Of a stretch of 64,000 nt of DNA, positions 45,922 to 53,936 are shown piece by piece. A program made the translations under genes and the position numbers. The stretch is from Nafulsella turpanensis ZLM-10. Lineage in GTDB: Bacteria > Bacteroidota > Bacteroidia > Cytophagales > Cyclobacteriaceae. The stretch covers positions 1 to 64,000 of the forward strand of contig NZ_ANNU01000030.1 of assembly GCF_000346615.1 (NCBI RefSeq), written 5' to 3'. The notes beneath the pieces are model-generated. The model did not search any database. It saw nothing but the letters and a program-made list of their open reading frames with translations, and was not told the DNA's origin. Numbering within the stretch: position 1 is the stretch's first letter; the number at the start of each line of letters is the position of its first letter.

Positions 45922-46005
45922 GCTTTTCTCAACCAAAACAGGACAGCAGGCGGTAGAGCTAAAAGCGGTCTGCCCCTGCTTCCATTTCCGAAAGAATTTT
46001 TAAGC

Positions 46006-46749
46006 ATGAACAGACTTCAGAATAAAGTAGCCATTGTAACCGGTGGCGCAAACGGTATTGGAAAAGTAACCGCCCAGAAGTTCTCAGATGAAGGTGCCAG
46101 GGTCATCATCTGGGACCTTGACCAGGCGGGCGGGGAAGCCACAGCCGGAGAAATACAAAGCAGGGGTGGAGAGGCTGTCTTCATGAAGATCAATACCTCA
46201 CAGTTTGAGGAGGTGGAAAAAGCTGCCCGGCAGATTGCAGAGCGCTGGGGGCGCATCGACATCCTCATCAACAATGCAGGTATTACCCGCGACGCTTCCC
46301 TTAAAAAAATGACTACTGAACAGTGGCAGCAGGTCATAGATGTAAACCTTACCGGTGTGTTTAACTGCACGAAAGTGATGTCGGGCTATATGGTGGAGCA
46401 GGGCTGGGGCCGTATTATCAGCGCCTCTTCTGTGGTAGGCCTGTACGGCAACTTCGGGCAAACCAATTATGTGGCGGCCAAAGCGGGCGTTATTGGCATG
46501 ACCAAAGTATGGGCCCGCGAACTTGCCAGAAAAGGGGTTACTGCCAATGCAGTAGCTCCCGGCTTTATTGCGACCGAAATGACCAAAAAAATACCCGATG
46601 AGGTGCTGAAACAAATAGAGGCAAAAATTCCTGTCGGCAAAATGGGCGAACCGGAAGATATTGCCAATGCCTATGTTTTTCTGGCCTCTGAAGAAGCACG
46701 CTACATTAACGGAGCAGTGCTGAGTGTAGATGGAGGCATGGTAGGTTAA
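46006..46749 (+). CDS. SDR family 3-oxoacyl reductase (FabG/PhaB-like)
   Basis: 247 residues, the size of FabG. TGGANGIG (12-19), NNAG (89-92), catalytic Ser at 141/142, Tyr155 and Lys159 in NYVAAK, and VDGGMVG at the end. SDRs of this type reduce 3-oxoacyl-ACP or 3-oxoacyl-CoA to 3-hydroxyacyl forms with NADPH, or run the reverse. As part of an operon with an acyl-CoA ligase and a KAS III-like protein, a CoA-bound substrate is likely. It is not adjacent to the housekeeping fab genes. Confidence 0.88.
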   Translation: MNRLQNKVAIVTGGANGIGKVTAQKFSDEGARVIIWDLDQAGGEATAGEIQSRGGEAVFMKINTSQFEEVEKAARQIAERWGRIDILINNAGITRDASLKKMTTEQWQQVIDVNLTGVFNCTKVMSGYMVEQGWGRIISASSVVGLYGNFGQTNYVAAKAGVIGMTKVWARELARKGVTANAVAPGFIATEMTKKIPDEVLKQIEAKIPVGKMGEPEDIANAYVFLASEEARYINGAVLSVDGGMVG

Positions 46750-46829
46750 AGTTTAAAGTTGGAGATGCAGTCAGCAGGAGTCGGAGGTGAGCCCCGGCTC
46801 CCGCGCTGTTCTTCTTACTAAGAAAGAAT

Positions 46830-47828
46830 ATGGAAAGAAAAAGAAATGCAGTAATACTGGCATCGGGGATGTATGTGCCGGAACAGGTAGTTCCTAACAG
46901 CTATTTTAATGAGATGCTGGGGCAGGATGTAGACAGCTGGCTCCGCGAAAATGTACATATTTATGAACGCCGCTGGGCTGCTGAAGATGAATCAACGTCC
47001 GACCTGGTGCTGAAAGCGGCCCGCCAAACACTGGAACGGGCAAAGGTAAAGCCGGAAGAGCTGGACCTGATTATTGTGGCAACGGATACACCGGAATATG
47101 TTTCGCCATCTACCGCCTCTAAAGTGCAATACTTATTAGGGGCAGAAAAAGCCGGTACGTTCGACCTGAATACCGCCTGTGCGGGCTTTGTGACTGCCCT
47201 CGATACGGCCAGCAAATACATCCGCGACGACGAAAACTATCAGAAAGTGCTGGTGGTAGGGGCCTATGCCATGAGCAAGTACCTTGATAAGACGGATAAG
47301 AAAACCGCCAACCTTTTTGCCGACGGTGCCGGTGCTGTTTTGCTGGGGGCCGAAGAGAACAGTGAGCGTGGCTTCCTGGCCAGCCAGCTAAAAACCCAGG
47401 GCCAGTACCACGACTGGATGGGCATTTATGCCGGCGGTACCAAAGAGCCTGTTACGGCCGGGGTTGTGGAGCGAAAAGACCATAAGCTTAAGTTCGTAAA
47501 ACGATTCCCGACGGAGCTTAACCCGACCATCTGGAGCGAAATGATACTGTCGCTTTGTAAGCGCATAGGCGTGGAAGTGCAGGAGGTGGATCATTTCTTT
47601 ATCACCCAAATCAACATTAACAGCATATGGGCTACGCTCGATAAGCTGGGAGTACCGCATGAGAAAGCACATACTGTTATGCACTACTATGGCTATACCG
47701 GTTCGGCCTGCATTCCTATGGCCCTCGACGAAGCCTGGCAGATGGGAAAGGTAAAGCGGGGCGACCTCGTCTTCTTTATAGGCTCTGGTGGAGGCCTCTC
47801 CTTCGCCAGCGCCGCCTTCAGGCTATAA
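46830..47828 (+). CDS. KAS III-like thiolase-fold protein lacking the His/Asn pair
   Basis: 332 residues with a complete FabH fold: N-terminal SGMYVPEQVV, nucleophile Cys117 in LNTACAGFVTALD, FADGAGAVLLG and C-terminal GSGGGLSFASAAF. The FabH motif with the catalytic His (PHQANIRI) aligns with FFITQININSI, giving Thr259; the motif with Asn (RYGNTSAAS) aligns with YYGYTGSAC, giving Tyr289. His and Asn normally bind and decarboxylate malonyl-ACP, so ordinary Claisen condensation is unlikely. Acyl transfer, thioester hydrolysis or a reversed reaction through Cys117 are possible. The alignment was made by eye. Confidence 0.85.
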   Translation: MERKRNAVILASGMYVPEQVVPNSYFNEMLGQDVDSWLRENVHIYERRWAAEDESTSDLVLKAARQTLERAKVKPEELDLIIVATDTPEYVSPSTASKVQYLLGAEKAGTFDLNTACAGFVTALDTASKYIRDDENYQKVLVVGAYAMSKYLDKTDKKTANLFADGAGAVLLGAEENSERGFLASQLKTQGQYHDWMGIYAGGTKEPVTAGVVERKDHKLKFVKRFPTELNPTIWSEMILSLCKRIGVEVQEVDHFFITQININSIWATLDKLGVPHEKAHTVMHYYGYTGSACIPMALDEAWQMGKVKRGDLVFFIGSGGGLSFASAAFRL

Positions 47829-47874
47829 AGCTAAGCGGCTTTGTCTCAATACTCACTACTCAAGACTTACGACT

Positions 47875-49362
47875 ATGGAATACCGGAAAGACTGGATAGC
47901 GCGTTGGGCCAGCTATCATCCTGAAAAGCTGGCGGTAAGAGAAAGCGGGACAGGCCGGAGCCTCAGCTATGGAGACCTGCAGGAGCTTTCTGCAAGAGCG
48001 GCCTCCTTCCTGCACACCAAACTTGGCCTGCAAAAAGGGAGCCGCATCGCCGTACTGGCCGATTTTTGCCTGGAATATATAGTACTCTTCGCGGCAGCGC
48101 AAAAACTGGGCATCATTCTGGTGCCCCTGAATTACCGCCTCACGGGGCGCGAAATTGCCTATATGCTGGACAACAGCCAGCCTGATTTACTGCTGACCGA
48201 TGAAAAGTACCTGCCTCTCCTGAACGGGCAAAAAGCGCTCGAGGAAATCAGGCATATTTTTAAACCTTCCACTTTCTCTGAAGTACTGGAAACCTTTGAA
48301 TCAAAGGACTATCCTGCAGAGGAACTTGGGGCCGACCACCCGCTTTTTATCCTTTACACCTCCGGTACCACCGGCTTTCCGAAGGGTGCCATTTACACCC
48401 ATGGGATGGCCTTCTGGAACAGCATTAATACCGCTACCCGGCTCGACATCACCTCGCAGGACCATACCCTGGTGTGTATGCCACCCTTTCATACCGGGGG
48501 CTGGAATGTATTTATCACGCCTTTTCTGCACCATGGCGCTTCCTTTACGCTCCTGCCAAAGTTCGATGCATCACAGGTTTTACAGCTACTGGAAGAGGAG
48601 CGGGCAACACTTTTTATGGCAGTGCCTACCATGCTGAAAATGATGCTGGAAGCGCCGGAATTTGAGCGACTGAAGCTCGAAAGCACCCGCTACTTTATTG
48701 TGGGAGGAGAAGCCTTGCCACTGCCTACTATCGAAGCCTGGCACGCTAAAGGGGTGCTCATCCGGCAGGGATATGGTCTTACAGAGGCAGGGCCCAATAT
48801 TACCTCCTTAAATCATGAAGATGCTACCCGCAAGAAAGGCTCCATTGGTAAGCCCAACTTTTATGTAGAGTACCAGGTAATGGACGATGAGGGAAAGCAG
48901 GTCGAAAAAGGGCAGAGGGGAGAGCTATGGCTGAGCGGCCCTATGATAACCCCCGGTTACTGGCAGAATGAAGAAGCCACCAGGGCTGCCATTGAAGAGA
49001 GGTGGTTTAAAACCGGCGATGTGGTGCGGGAAGACGAGGAAGACTTCCTCTATATCGTGGACCGGAAAAAGAATATGTACATCAGTGGTGGCGAAAATGT
49101 ATATCCGGCAGAAGTAGAGCAGTACCTGCTGTTGCATCCTTCCATTGAAGAAGCGGCCGTGGTAGGCGTTCCTGATGAACAATGGGGTGAAACCGGTAAA
49201 GCGTTTGTTACCCTGAAGGAAGGGAGCATGCTGGGTGAGCAGGAAATTGTGAGCTGGTGCCGAAAAGGACTGGCAAAGTATAAAGTTCCCCGCCATATCC
49301 ATTTTATGAGCGAGCTCCCCAAGAATGAAAGCGGCAAAATAGTCCGTAAGCTACTAAAATAA
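47875..49362 (+). CDS. AMP-binding acyl-CoA ligase
   Basis: 495 residues from the ATG at 47875 (MEYRKDWIARWASYHPEKLAV); upstream in-frame codons lie within the KAS III-like gene. It activates a carboxylic acid as acyl-AMP and transfers it to CoA. The P-loop motif YTSGTTGFPKGA is at 161-172, then YGLTEAGP, TGD and the hinge region, ISGGENVYPAEVE, and the C-terminal catalytic Lys488 in SGKIVRKLLK. All are intact, so it should be active. It resembles medium- to long-chain fatty-acid ligases. The last gene starts four bases after its stop. Confidence 0.9.
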   Translation: MEYRKDWIARWASYHPEKLAVRESGTGRSLSYGDLQELSARAASFLHTKLGLQKGSRIAVLADFCLEYIVLFAAAQKLGIILVPLNYRLTGREIAYMLDNSQPDLLLTDEKYLPLLNGQKALEEIRHIFKPSTFSEVLETFESKDYPAEELGADHPLFILYTSGTTGFPKGAIYTHGMAFWNSINTATRLDITSQDHTLVCMPPFHTGGWNVFITPFLHHGASFTLLPKFDASQVLQLLEEERATLFMAVPTMLKMMLEAPEFERLKLESTRYFIVGGEALPLPTIEAWHAKGVLIRQGYGLTEAGPNITSLNHEDATRKKGSIGKPNFYVEYQVMDDEGKQVEKGQRGELWLSGPMITPGYWQNEEATRAAIEERWFKTGDVVREDEEDFLYIVDRKKNMYISGGENVYPAEVEQYLLLHPSIEEAAVVGVPDEQWGETGKAFVTLKEGSMLGEQEIVSWCRKGLAKYKVPRHIHFMSELPKNESGKIVRKLLK

Positions 49363-49366
49363 ACTT

Positions 49367-50233
49367 ATGCTGATTGCTGATACCAAGTATCCTCTTCATA
49401 CCCGGATGATCAGCCTTGCAGAGGGACTATCCGTGGCCTGTACCGATGAAGGCCACGGATATCCGCTGCTTTTTATTCATGGCCTGGGGAGCTATATCCC
49501 CGCCTGGGCCAAAAACATTCCCTTCCTCTCTAATTATTACCGCTGCATCGCTATCGATTTGCCCGGCTATGGCAAATCTTCCAAGGCAGGCTTTAAGCCC
49601 AGCATGCATTTTTATGCCGATGTAGTGGAAGCTTTGCTGGATAAGCTGCAAATAGACAGCTGCTATCTGGCGGGCCATTCCATGGGAGGGCAGGTGGCTA
49701 TGCATGCCGCACTGCGTTTTCCGGAGCGCATCCAAAAGCTGGTGCTGGTGGCTCCTGCCGGTTTGGAAATCTTCGAGCCTGCAGAAGCACAGCAGCTTAA
49801 AAGCTGGTTTGAAACGGAGAAGGTATATGCTGCCGGGGAGGAAATAATTTCCCGTAATGTAAAGGCGAACTTTTATCACTTCCCCGCCGATGCGCAGCCC
49901 CTGCTAACAGACCGCCTTGCCTATACATCCTGTACTGATTACTATCCCTTTTGCGAAACCATTTCTAAGAGTGTATCGGCCATGCTCGGGGAGCCGGTAT
50001 ATGAAAAGCTCACTCATTTGTCTATGCCGGTGTTGCTCCTCTTCGGCCGGCAGGATGCCTACATCCCCAGTCCCTTACTACATCCCAACCTAAGTGTGGA
50101 GCAATTAGCCAGAGAGGCGGCTGCTAAAATGCCACAAGCCACCTTCAGGCTACTCGATCACTGCGGCCACTTCCTCCAATGGGAGCAGGCGGAGTTGTTT
50201 AATGAACGGGTGAGGGAGTTTCTGGGAGATTAA
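49367..50233 (+). CDS. Cytoplasmic alpha/beta hydrolase
   Basis: 288 residues, no signal peptide. Oxyanion motif IHGLGSYIPAW, elbow GHSMGG with nucleophile Ser105, acid in FGRQDAYIP, His in DHCGHFLQWEQAE. It is a paralogue of the exported hydrolase in the same operon (shared DLPGYGxSS, VAPAGLE and LLHPNL). The ATG at 49367 lies four bases after the ligase gene. A hydrolysis step inside the cell, on an ester, lactone or thioester, is inferred. OleB and meta-cleavage hydrolases share this fold, but neither identity can be claimed. Confidence 0.88.
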   Translation: MLIADTKYPLHTRMISLAEGLSVACTDEGHGYPLLFIHGLGSYIPAWAKNIPFLSNYYRCIAIDLPGYGKSSKAGFKPSMHFYADVVEALLDKLQIDSCYLAGHSMGGQVAMHAALRFPERIQKLVLVAPAGLEIFEPAEAQQLKSWFETEKVYAAGEEIISRNVKANFYHFPADAQPLLTDRLAYTSCTDYYPFCETISKSVSAMLGEPVYEKLTHLSMPVLLLFGRQDAYIPSPLLHPNLSVEQLAREAAAKMPQATFRLLDHCGHFLQWEQAELFNERVREFLGD

Positions 50234-50384
50234 TTCTTACTTCAGGTAGAAATGGCTTCCATTAGCAGATTATTTAACTAGTCAGAAGGTTAATTCTTGT
50301 ATATAAGACAAATAAGTGATTCATTTGGATTTACTGCATGAAACACTTATGTTACGCCTCAATTCTGTTTCAACTATAGGACGT

Positions 50385-50410
50385 AAAATAACAAATGAAC
50401 CTGTTATTTT
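50385..50410. repeat. Short AT-rich hairpin upstream of the HNH gene
   Basis: AAAATAACA (50385-50393) and TGTTATTTT (50402-50410) form a perfect 9-bp stem with an 8-base loop. It may terminate the preceding operon (T run within the arm) or be part of the inverted-repeat surroundings of the HNH gene. Confidence 0.45.
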
Positions 50411-50416
50411 CTCCTA

Positions 50417-50426
50417 GTTGGCGGTA
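50417..50426 (+). repeat. Left arm of a 10-bp inverted repeat flanking the HNH gene
   Basis: GTTGGCGGTA here is the exact reverse complement of TACCGCCAAC at 51489-51498, just after the HNH gene. The two arms lie 1.06 kb apart, with the gene as the only content between them. Confidence 0.55.
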
Positions 50427-50441
50427 ATTCATAAAATTCAT

Positions 50442-51485
50442 ATGGAAGAAAGTAGAACCATAAAAAACACGGGTGGTAAAATTCTTCTCTTTGGCCTAGA
50501 TGAATTTAAAGAAAATATAGTAAAAGGTGATTCCTGTTTCATCTGTGGAGCAAGCCCTGAATCTAAGGAATTTAATAACGAGCACGTAATTCCAGATTGG
50601 GTATTACGTAGGTTTTCACTTAATGATAAGTTTGTTACCCTTCCGAATAATACCAAATTCAGGTATAATCAGTACTTAATACCTTGTTGTAAAGATTGTA
50701 ACACTGAGTTAGGTCAATTTTATGAAATACCTATCAGTGCTTTACTAAGTAAGCCATATGAAGAAGTAGTGAGTGAATTAGAAATGGATTATGAGAAATT
50801 TGAGCTATTGTTCAGGTGGCTTAATCTAATTTTTCTCAAAACTCATTTAAAGGATAAAACTATATTACAAAACCGTGATAAACGTAAAGGGGAGGGAGTA
50901 ATTGCTGACAAATATTTTTGGGAAGATTTACATCATATTCATTGTATAGCCAGAGCCTACTACACTAAAGCAAAAATTAGTTCTAGAGCAATAGGCTCTT
51001 TCTGGATTCTAAAGGCAGCCTCAAATATTAATCCTGATAATTTTGATTATGTTGATAATCATACAGGAAAGACTGTAATGGTTCAAATTGGAGAGATTTA
51101 CCTCATAGCTGTACTGGATGATGCGGGGGCAGGCTTTTCTTTAATAAATAATGACCTTTCTAGAATTGATGGAGAACTATCTCCGCTACAGGCAAAAGAG
51201 ATTGTTGCTCATTTAAGCTATATCAATTTAAATTTAAAGGAAAGACCAATTTTTAGTTCTCAATTTTCTCGGAGTCTTGACAGGTACATGATATCCGTCC
51301 AGACTCCTGATGATTTTGAACTTTTTGAGCAACACGAAAGGGTATCTTCCCCACAGGAAATTTTAGCTTTTTATTCTGAAGTAACGTTGCCAGACATTCC
51401 AGAAAGAGAAAAAGTTATACAAGAAGTTCGGGATGGGAAAAGACAATTCTTGTTTGATGGAGAAGGCAGGTTTATAAAAAATTAA
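50442..51485 (+). CDS. HNH-endonuclease-like zinc-binding protein
   Basis: 347 residues from the ATG at 50442. The N-terminal part holds an HNH-type arrangement: Cys32-x2-Cys35 (CFIC), Glu47-His48 in NEHVIPDW, and Cys83-x2-Cys86 followed by Asn87 (CKDCN). The spacing fits a treble-clef HNH fold with structural zinc, but only the central EH can be assigned as catalytic. The remaining 250 residues are not recognised. Base composition is markedly richer in A/T than the operon before it, and inverted repeats lie on both sides, which suggests recent gain. It may be a nuclease of an accessory or defence function; no partner gene is adjacent. Confidence 0.65.
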   Translation: MEESRTIKNTGGKILLFGLDEFKENIVKGDSCFICGASPESKEFNNEHVIPDWVLRRFSLNDKFVTLPNNTKFRYNQYLIPCCKDCNTELGQFYEIPISALLSKPYEEVVSELEMDYEKFELLFRWLNLIFLKTHLKDKTILQNRDKRKGEGVIADKYFWEDLHHIHCIARAYYTKAKISSRAIGSFWILKAASNINPDNFDYVDNHTGKTVMVQIGEIYLIAVLDDAGAGFSLINNDLSRIDGELSPLQAKEIVAHLSYINLNLKERPIFSSQFSRSLDRYMISVQTPDDFELFEQHERVSSPQEILAFYSEVTLPDIPEREKVIQEVRDGKRQFLFDGEGRFIKN

Positions 51486-51488
51486 AAC

Positions 51489-51498
51489 TACCGCCAAC
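51489..51498 (-). repeat. Right arm of the 10-bp inverted repeat flanking the HNH gene
   Basis: TACCGCCAAC, reverse complement of the arm at 50417-50426, starts three bases after the HNH stop codon. Confidence 0.55.
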
Positions 51499-51502
51499 CA
51501 AA

Positions 51503-51608
51503 CAAACAGGTTATTGGGCGTAAGCTGGAAATTCTGGCATCACAGCCATTTATAAACTGAACAGCAATCGGAAACTATGGTGCTATTAAACGCCCAACAC
51601 CCAGTTTG
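51503..51608. repeat. Large imperfect inverted repeat downstream of the HNH gene (attC-like)
   Basis: The arms 51503-51521 and 51590-51608 are complementary at 16 of 19 positions (core TTGGGCGT / ACGCCCAA) and enclose 68 bases with further weak pairing. The size (106 bp) and imperfect symmetry recall integron attC sites or cassette-boundary elements. The canonical order of core sites (RYYYAAC first, GTTRRRY last) is not met on either strand, so this is not called an attC site. Confidence 0.5.
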
Positions 51609-51679
51609 CGGACCGCTGGGCAGCATTAAGAATGAGGCTGTGCAGACTAACTAAAGTTTGAAGAAAGAAGAAATAGTTA

Positions 51680-52714
51680 ATGGGACTTGCAATTGAATCA
51701 TATTATCAGGCTTTAGGCTTAACGAAAAATGCTTCTCTTGCCGAAATCAAACAAGCCTACAGAAGGATGGCAAAGCAGTTGCACCCTGACAAAAATGCAA
51801 GTCCGGAAGCACATGACCAATTTATTTTTTTAACAGAGGCATACGAGTTTCTAATTAATGTAGAGACAGGTAACGCTGAAGGGAGAGAACCAGCTGCTTC
51901 ATTTGAAGAGTGGCACGAATCTTATCAGGAGCAGGCAAGAGAAAGAGCCAGGCAGTATGCCCGGATGCAATATGAGGAGTTTAAAAGGACTGATTATTAT
52001 AAAAAGTCTCAGGCGGCTCTTACAGTTTGGAATCACTTATACTTCTTTTCTTCCCTGTTTTTCCTTTTATCACCTTTGTGGGGCTTTCTCTTTAAAGGAT
52101 GGGCAGGTTTCTTTGGTGGACTTTTCGCTACCTTTATCACTGTGCATTACTGGGCAGGTGTGTTCAGGGAAAAAAGTAAGGTGAATTTCCGGTCCTTTTT
52201 TCATTCAGCAGGGATAATTGTTAGAACCAAGACTTTCCTGTATATAACAGCTGCCATAGCTAACTTAGTCCTCTTTTTCCTTTTCACTCTTAACACCCAG
52301 CTGACAGTTTGGGGAATAGGAGCAGGTCTTTTGGCTATTTATGCCCTCTTCTTTCTTTTCTTAGAATTCAGGGCTATTCACCTAACACCTGTACTAAGGA
52401 ATACCATTTCAATCTGTTGGATACCGACTATTTTTAACCTGTTCTTCCTGATCAATTTCAGTTTTTCATCGAATCCGGTAGTAGAGAAATATCCTTTTGT
52501 TCATAAGGAAGTATGGTATGATGGTAGTTTCTCGAAAGGCCGGTGGGAAAAAATTGCGTCCATTTATTTACCTGGTGAGCAGTATTCCGAGTATAGCTGG
52601 TTTACAGTGTTTTTTGATTTTGAAGCCATGGAACATAAAAGGGAAATTACCTACACGTTCGAGGAAGGATTATTGGGCCTGCGGGTGTTGAAAAAATATG
52701 AATTTACGAAATAA
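51680..52714 (+). CDS. Membrane-anchored J-domain (DnaJ-like) protein
   Basis: 344 residues. The J domain lies at 5-58 (SYYQALGLTKNASLAEIKQAYRRMAKQLHPDKNA) with the HPD motif at 35-37 that triggers Hsp70 ATPase. No Gly/Phe or zinc-finger region follows. Instead, a charged helix leads into about five membrane helices (about 115-275) and a C-terminal soluble part. It would recruit DnaK to the membrane. It shares no operon with the neighbours and follows the attC-like repeat. Confidence 0.8.
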   Translation: MGLAIESYYQALGLTKNASLAEIKQAYRRMAKQLHPDKNASPEAHDQFIFLTEAYEFLINVETGNAEGREPAASFEEWHESYQEQARERARQYARMQYEEFKRTDYYKKSQAALTVWNHLYFFSSLFFLLSPLWGFLFKGWAGFFGGLFATFITVHYWAGVFREKSKVNFRSFFHSAGIIVRTKTFLYITAAIANLVLFFLFTLNTQLTVWGIGAGLLAIYALFFLFLEFRAIHLTPVLRNTISICWIPTIFNLFFLINFSFSSNPVVEKYPFVHKEVWYDGSFSKGRWEKIASIYLPGEQYSEYSWFTVFFDFEAMEHKREITYTFEEGLLGLRVLKKYEFTK

Positions 52715-52789
52715 TATGAAAGCCAAAGTACCCTGGAGGAGAGCAGGTGGCCTTTCGATAACATAAAACACATTTTATTTTAATCCGAA

Positions 52790-53305
52790 ATGAAGAAGAG
52801 CCTCCTGCTGCTATGCTTTTTAATCCTTTCTTTCAGTGCATACGGACAGGAAGAGGAGCGAAAAAACAACCTGCTCCTGGAAGTGGGCGGGTCCAGTGTT
52901 CCCTATACAGTAGGGTATGAGAGAGTCCTGAAAAACAGCGCCTCTAATGAACTTAGGGTAAAGTTTGGACTGGGGCTTATAAAGACGCTGGAGTGTTCAT
53001 ACTGCAGTACAGACGATGCCATAGGGCGTAGCCGGGAAATTGAAGAAATAGTATCGCTCGAACTATTGAATTTGTGGGGTAAAGGCAGAGGCAGGCTCGA
53101 GTATGGTATTGGCTTCGGAATGACGAATGCGTATAATTTTTCTAACACCTACCTGTTGTCTGGAAGGATTGGATATCGCTTCATAAGCTTAAACAACGGT
53201 TTCAACTTTGGGGTGGGACTAAATCCAAGCTGGAAGATATCAGGCTATGAAATCTGGACCGATTTTATTCCTATGCCTGGCCTGAAAATAGGCTATGGGT
53301 TCTAA
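52790..53305 (+). CDS. Small outer-membrane beta-barrel-like protein
   Basis: 171 residues with a signal peptide (ends FSAYGQ) and alternating hydrophobic strands (LLLEVGGSS, RVKFGLGLI, EYGIGFGMTNAY, NFGVGLNPSW) that end in an aromatic residue (KIGYGF), as in small 8-strand barrels of unknown role. No family name can be given. It starts 75 bp after the J-domain gene on the same strand. Confidence 0.65.
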   Translation: MKKSLLLLCFLILSFSAYGQEEERKNNLLLEVGGSSVPYTVGYERVLKNSASNELRVKFGLGLIKTLECSYCSTDDAIGRSREIEEIVSLELLNLWGKGRGRLEYGIGFGMTNAYNFSNTYLLSGRIGYRFISLNNGFNFGVGLNPSWKISGYEIWTDFIPMPGLKIGYGF

Positions 53306-53368
53306 ACAAGTAAAACGATAAAGCTCGGGGCGGGGAGCGCGAAAGAGAAACCAAACCTACAGATAAGG

Positions 53369-53817
53369 ATGCCGGAAAACATCTACACCCAAAAACAGGA
53401 AAGCAAAGCTGTAAACGCTGCAAGCATAGAGGAAGGGGCTGAAAACCAGGTGGCCGACGCAGAAGTACCAAGGTTTTACTCACCAAAGACCATATGGGCT
53501 TTTCTACCTTTTTTACGGTTATTTTTGGAGCAGTGCTGCTCGCTACCAACATTGGCGATAGAAAAGCAAAGTGGGTGGTGATAGGCTTTGGTATCCTATA
53601 CACCGCCCTGGCGATTATTGTTATTAACCAACTTCCGCAAAGCTCGGCTATTACACTGGCAATCAATGCTGCCGGGGCGGTAATGCTGACAGAATTTTTC
53701 TGGAAGAAATATGTAGGAAATAAAACCAGGTTCCGGAGAAAGCCCATCTGGAAGCCGCTGATTATTTCTGTTTTGATTACCATTCCTTTCATTCTGGCGA
53801 TGATTTACGGGTACTAG
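53369..53817 (+). pseudogene. Frameshifted small membrane protein
   Basis: Frame one from 53369 encodes a polar N-terminus (MPENIYTQKQ...) that ends ...FYSPKTIWAF. The second frame continues from 53494 as STFFTVIFGAVLLATNIGDRK and three more hydrophobic segments up to 53817. Inserting one T in the GCTTTTC run at about 53494-53499 joins them into one protein of about 150 residues with a cytoplasmic N-terminus and four membrane helices. Alternatively the 107-residue second frame alone (ATG at 53494) is the gene. The join is more likely, because the first frame is in phase right up to the point where the second becomes membrane-like. Confidence 0.6.
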
Positions 53818-53936
53818 AAAAAGTAACAAATAGGTGAGGTGGTAAACTATAATTTACCGGTAAGAAGCTAACAGCTCATAGGGTTTTCTTGCTATATTGA
53901 TATCCGGTACACCTGAATAATTTAACGCACCGCCCT

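Noticed and set aside
46006-50233. A true OleABCD olefin or beta-lactone cluster
   Set aside because: The SDR is FabG-sized instead of the longer OleD type, the KAS III-like protein lacks the His/Asn of OleA, and the operon has import proteins. Only the similarity of enzyme types is kept as a hypothesis.
51503-51608. Canonical integron attC site
   Set aside because: The inverted repeat has the right size, but the required order of core sites RYYYAAC then GTTRRRY is not present on either strand, and no integrase gene was seen.
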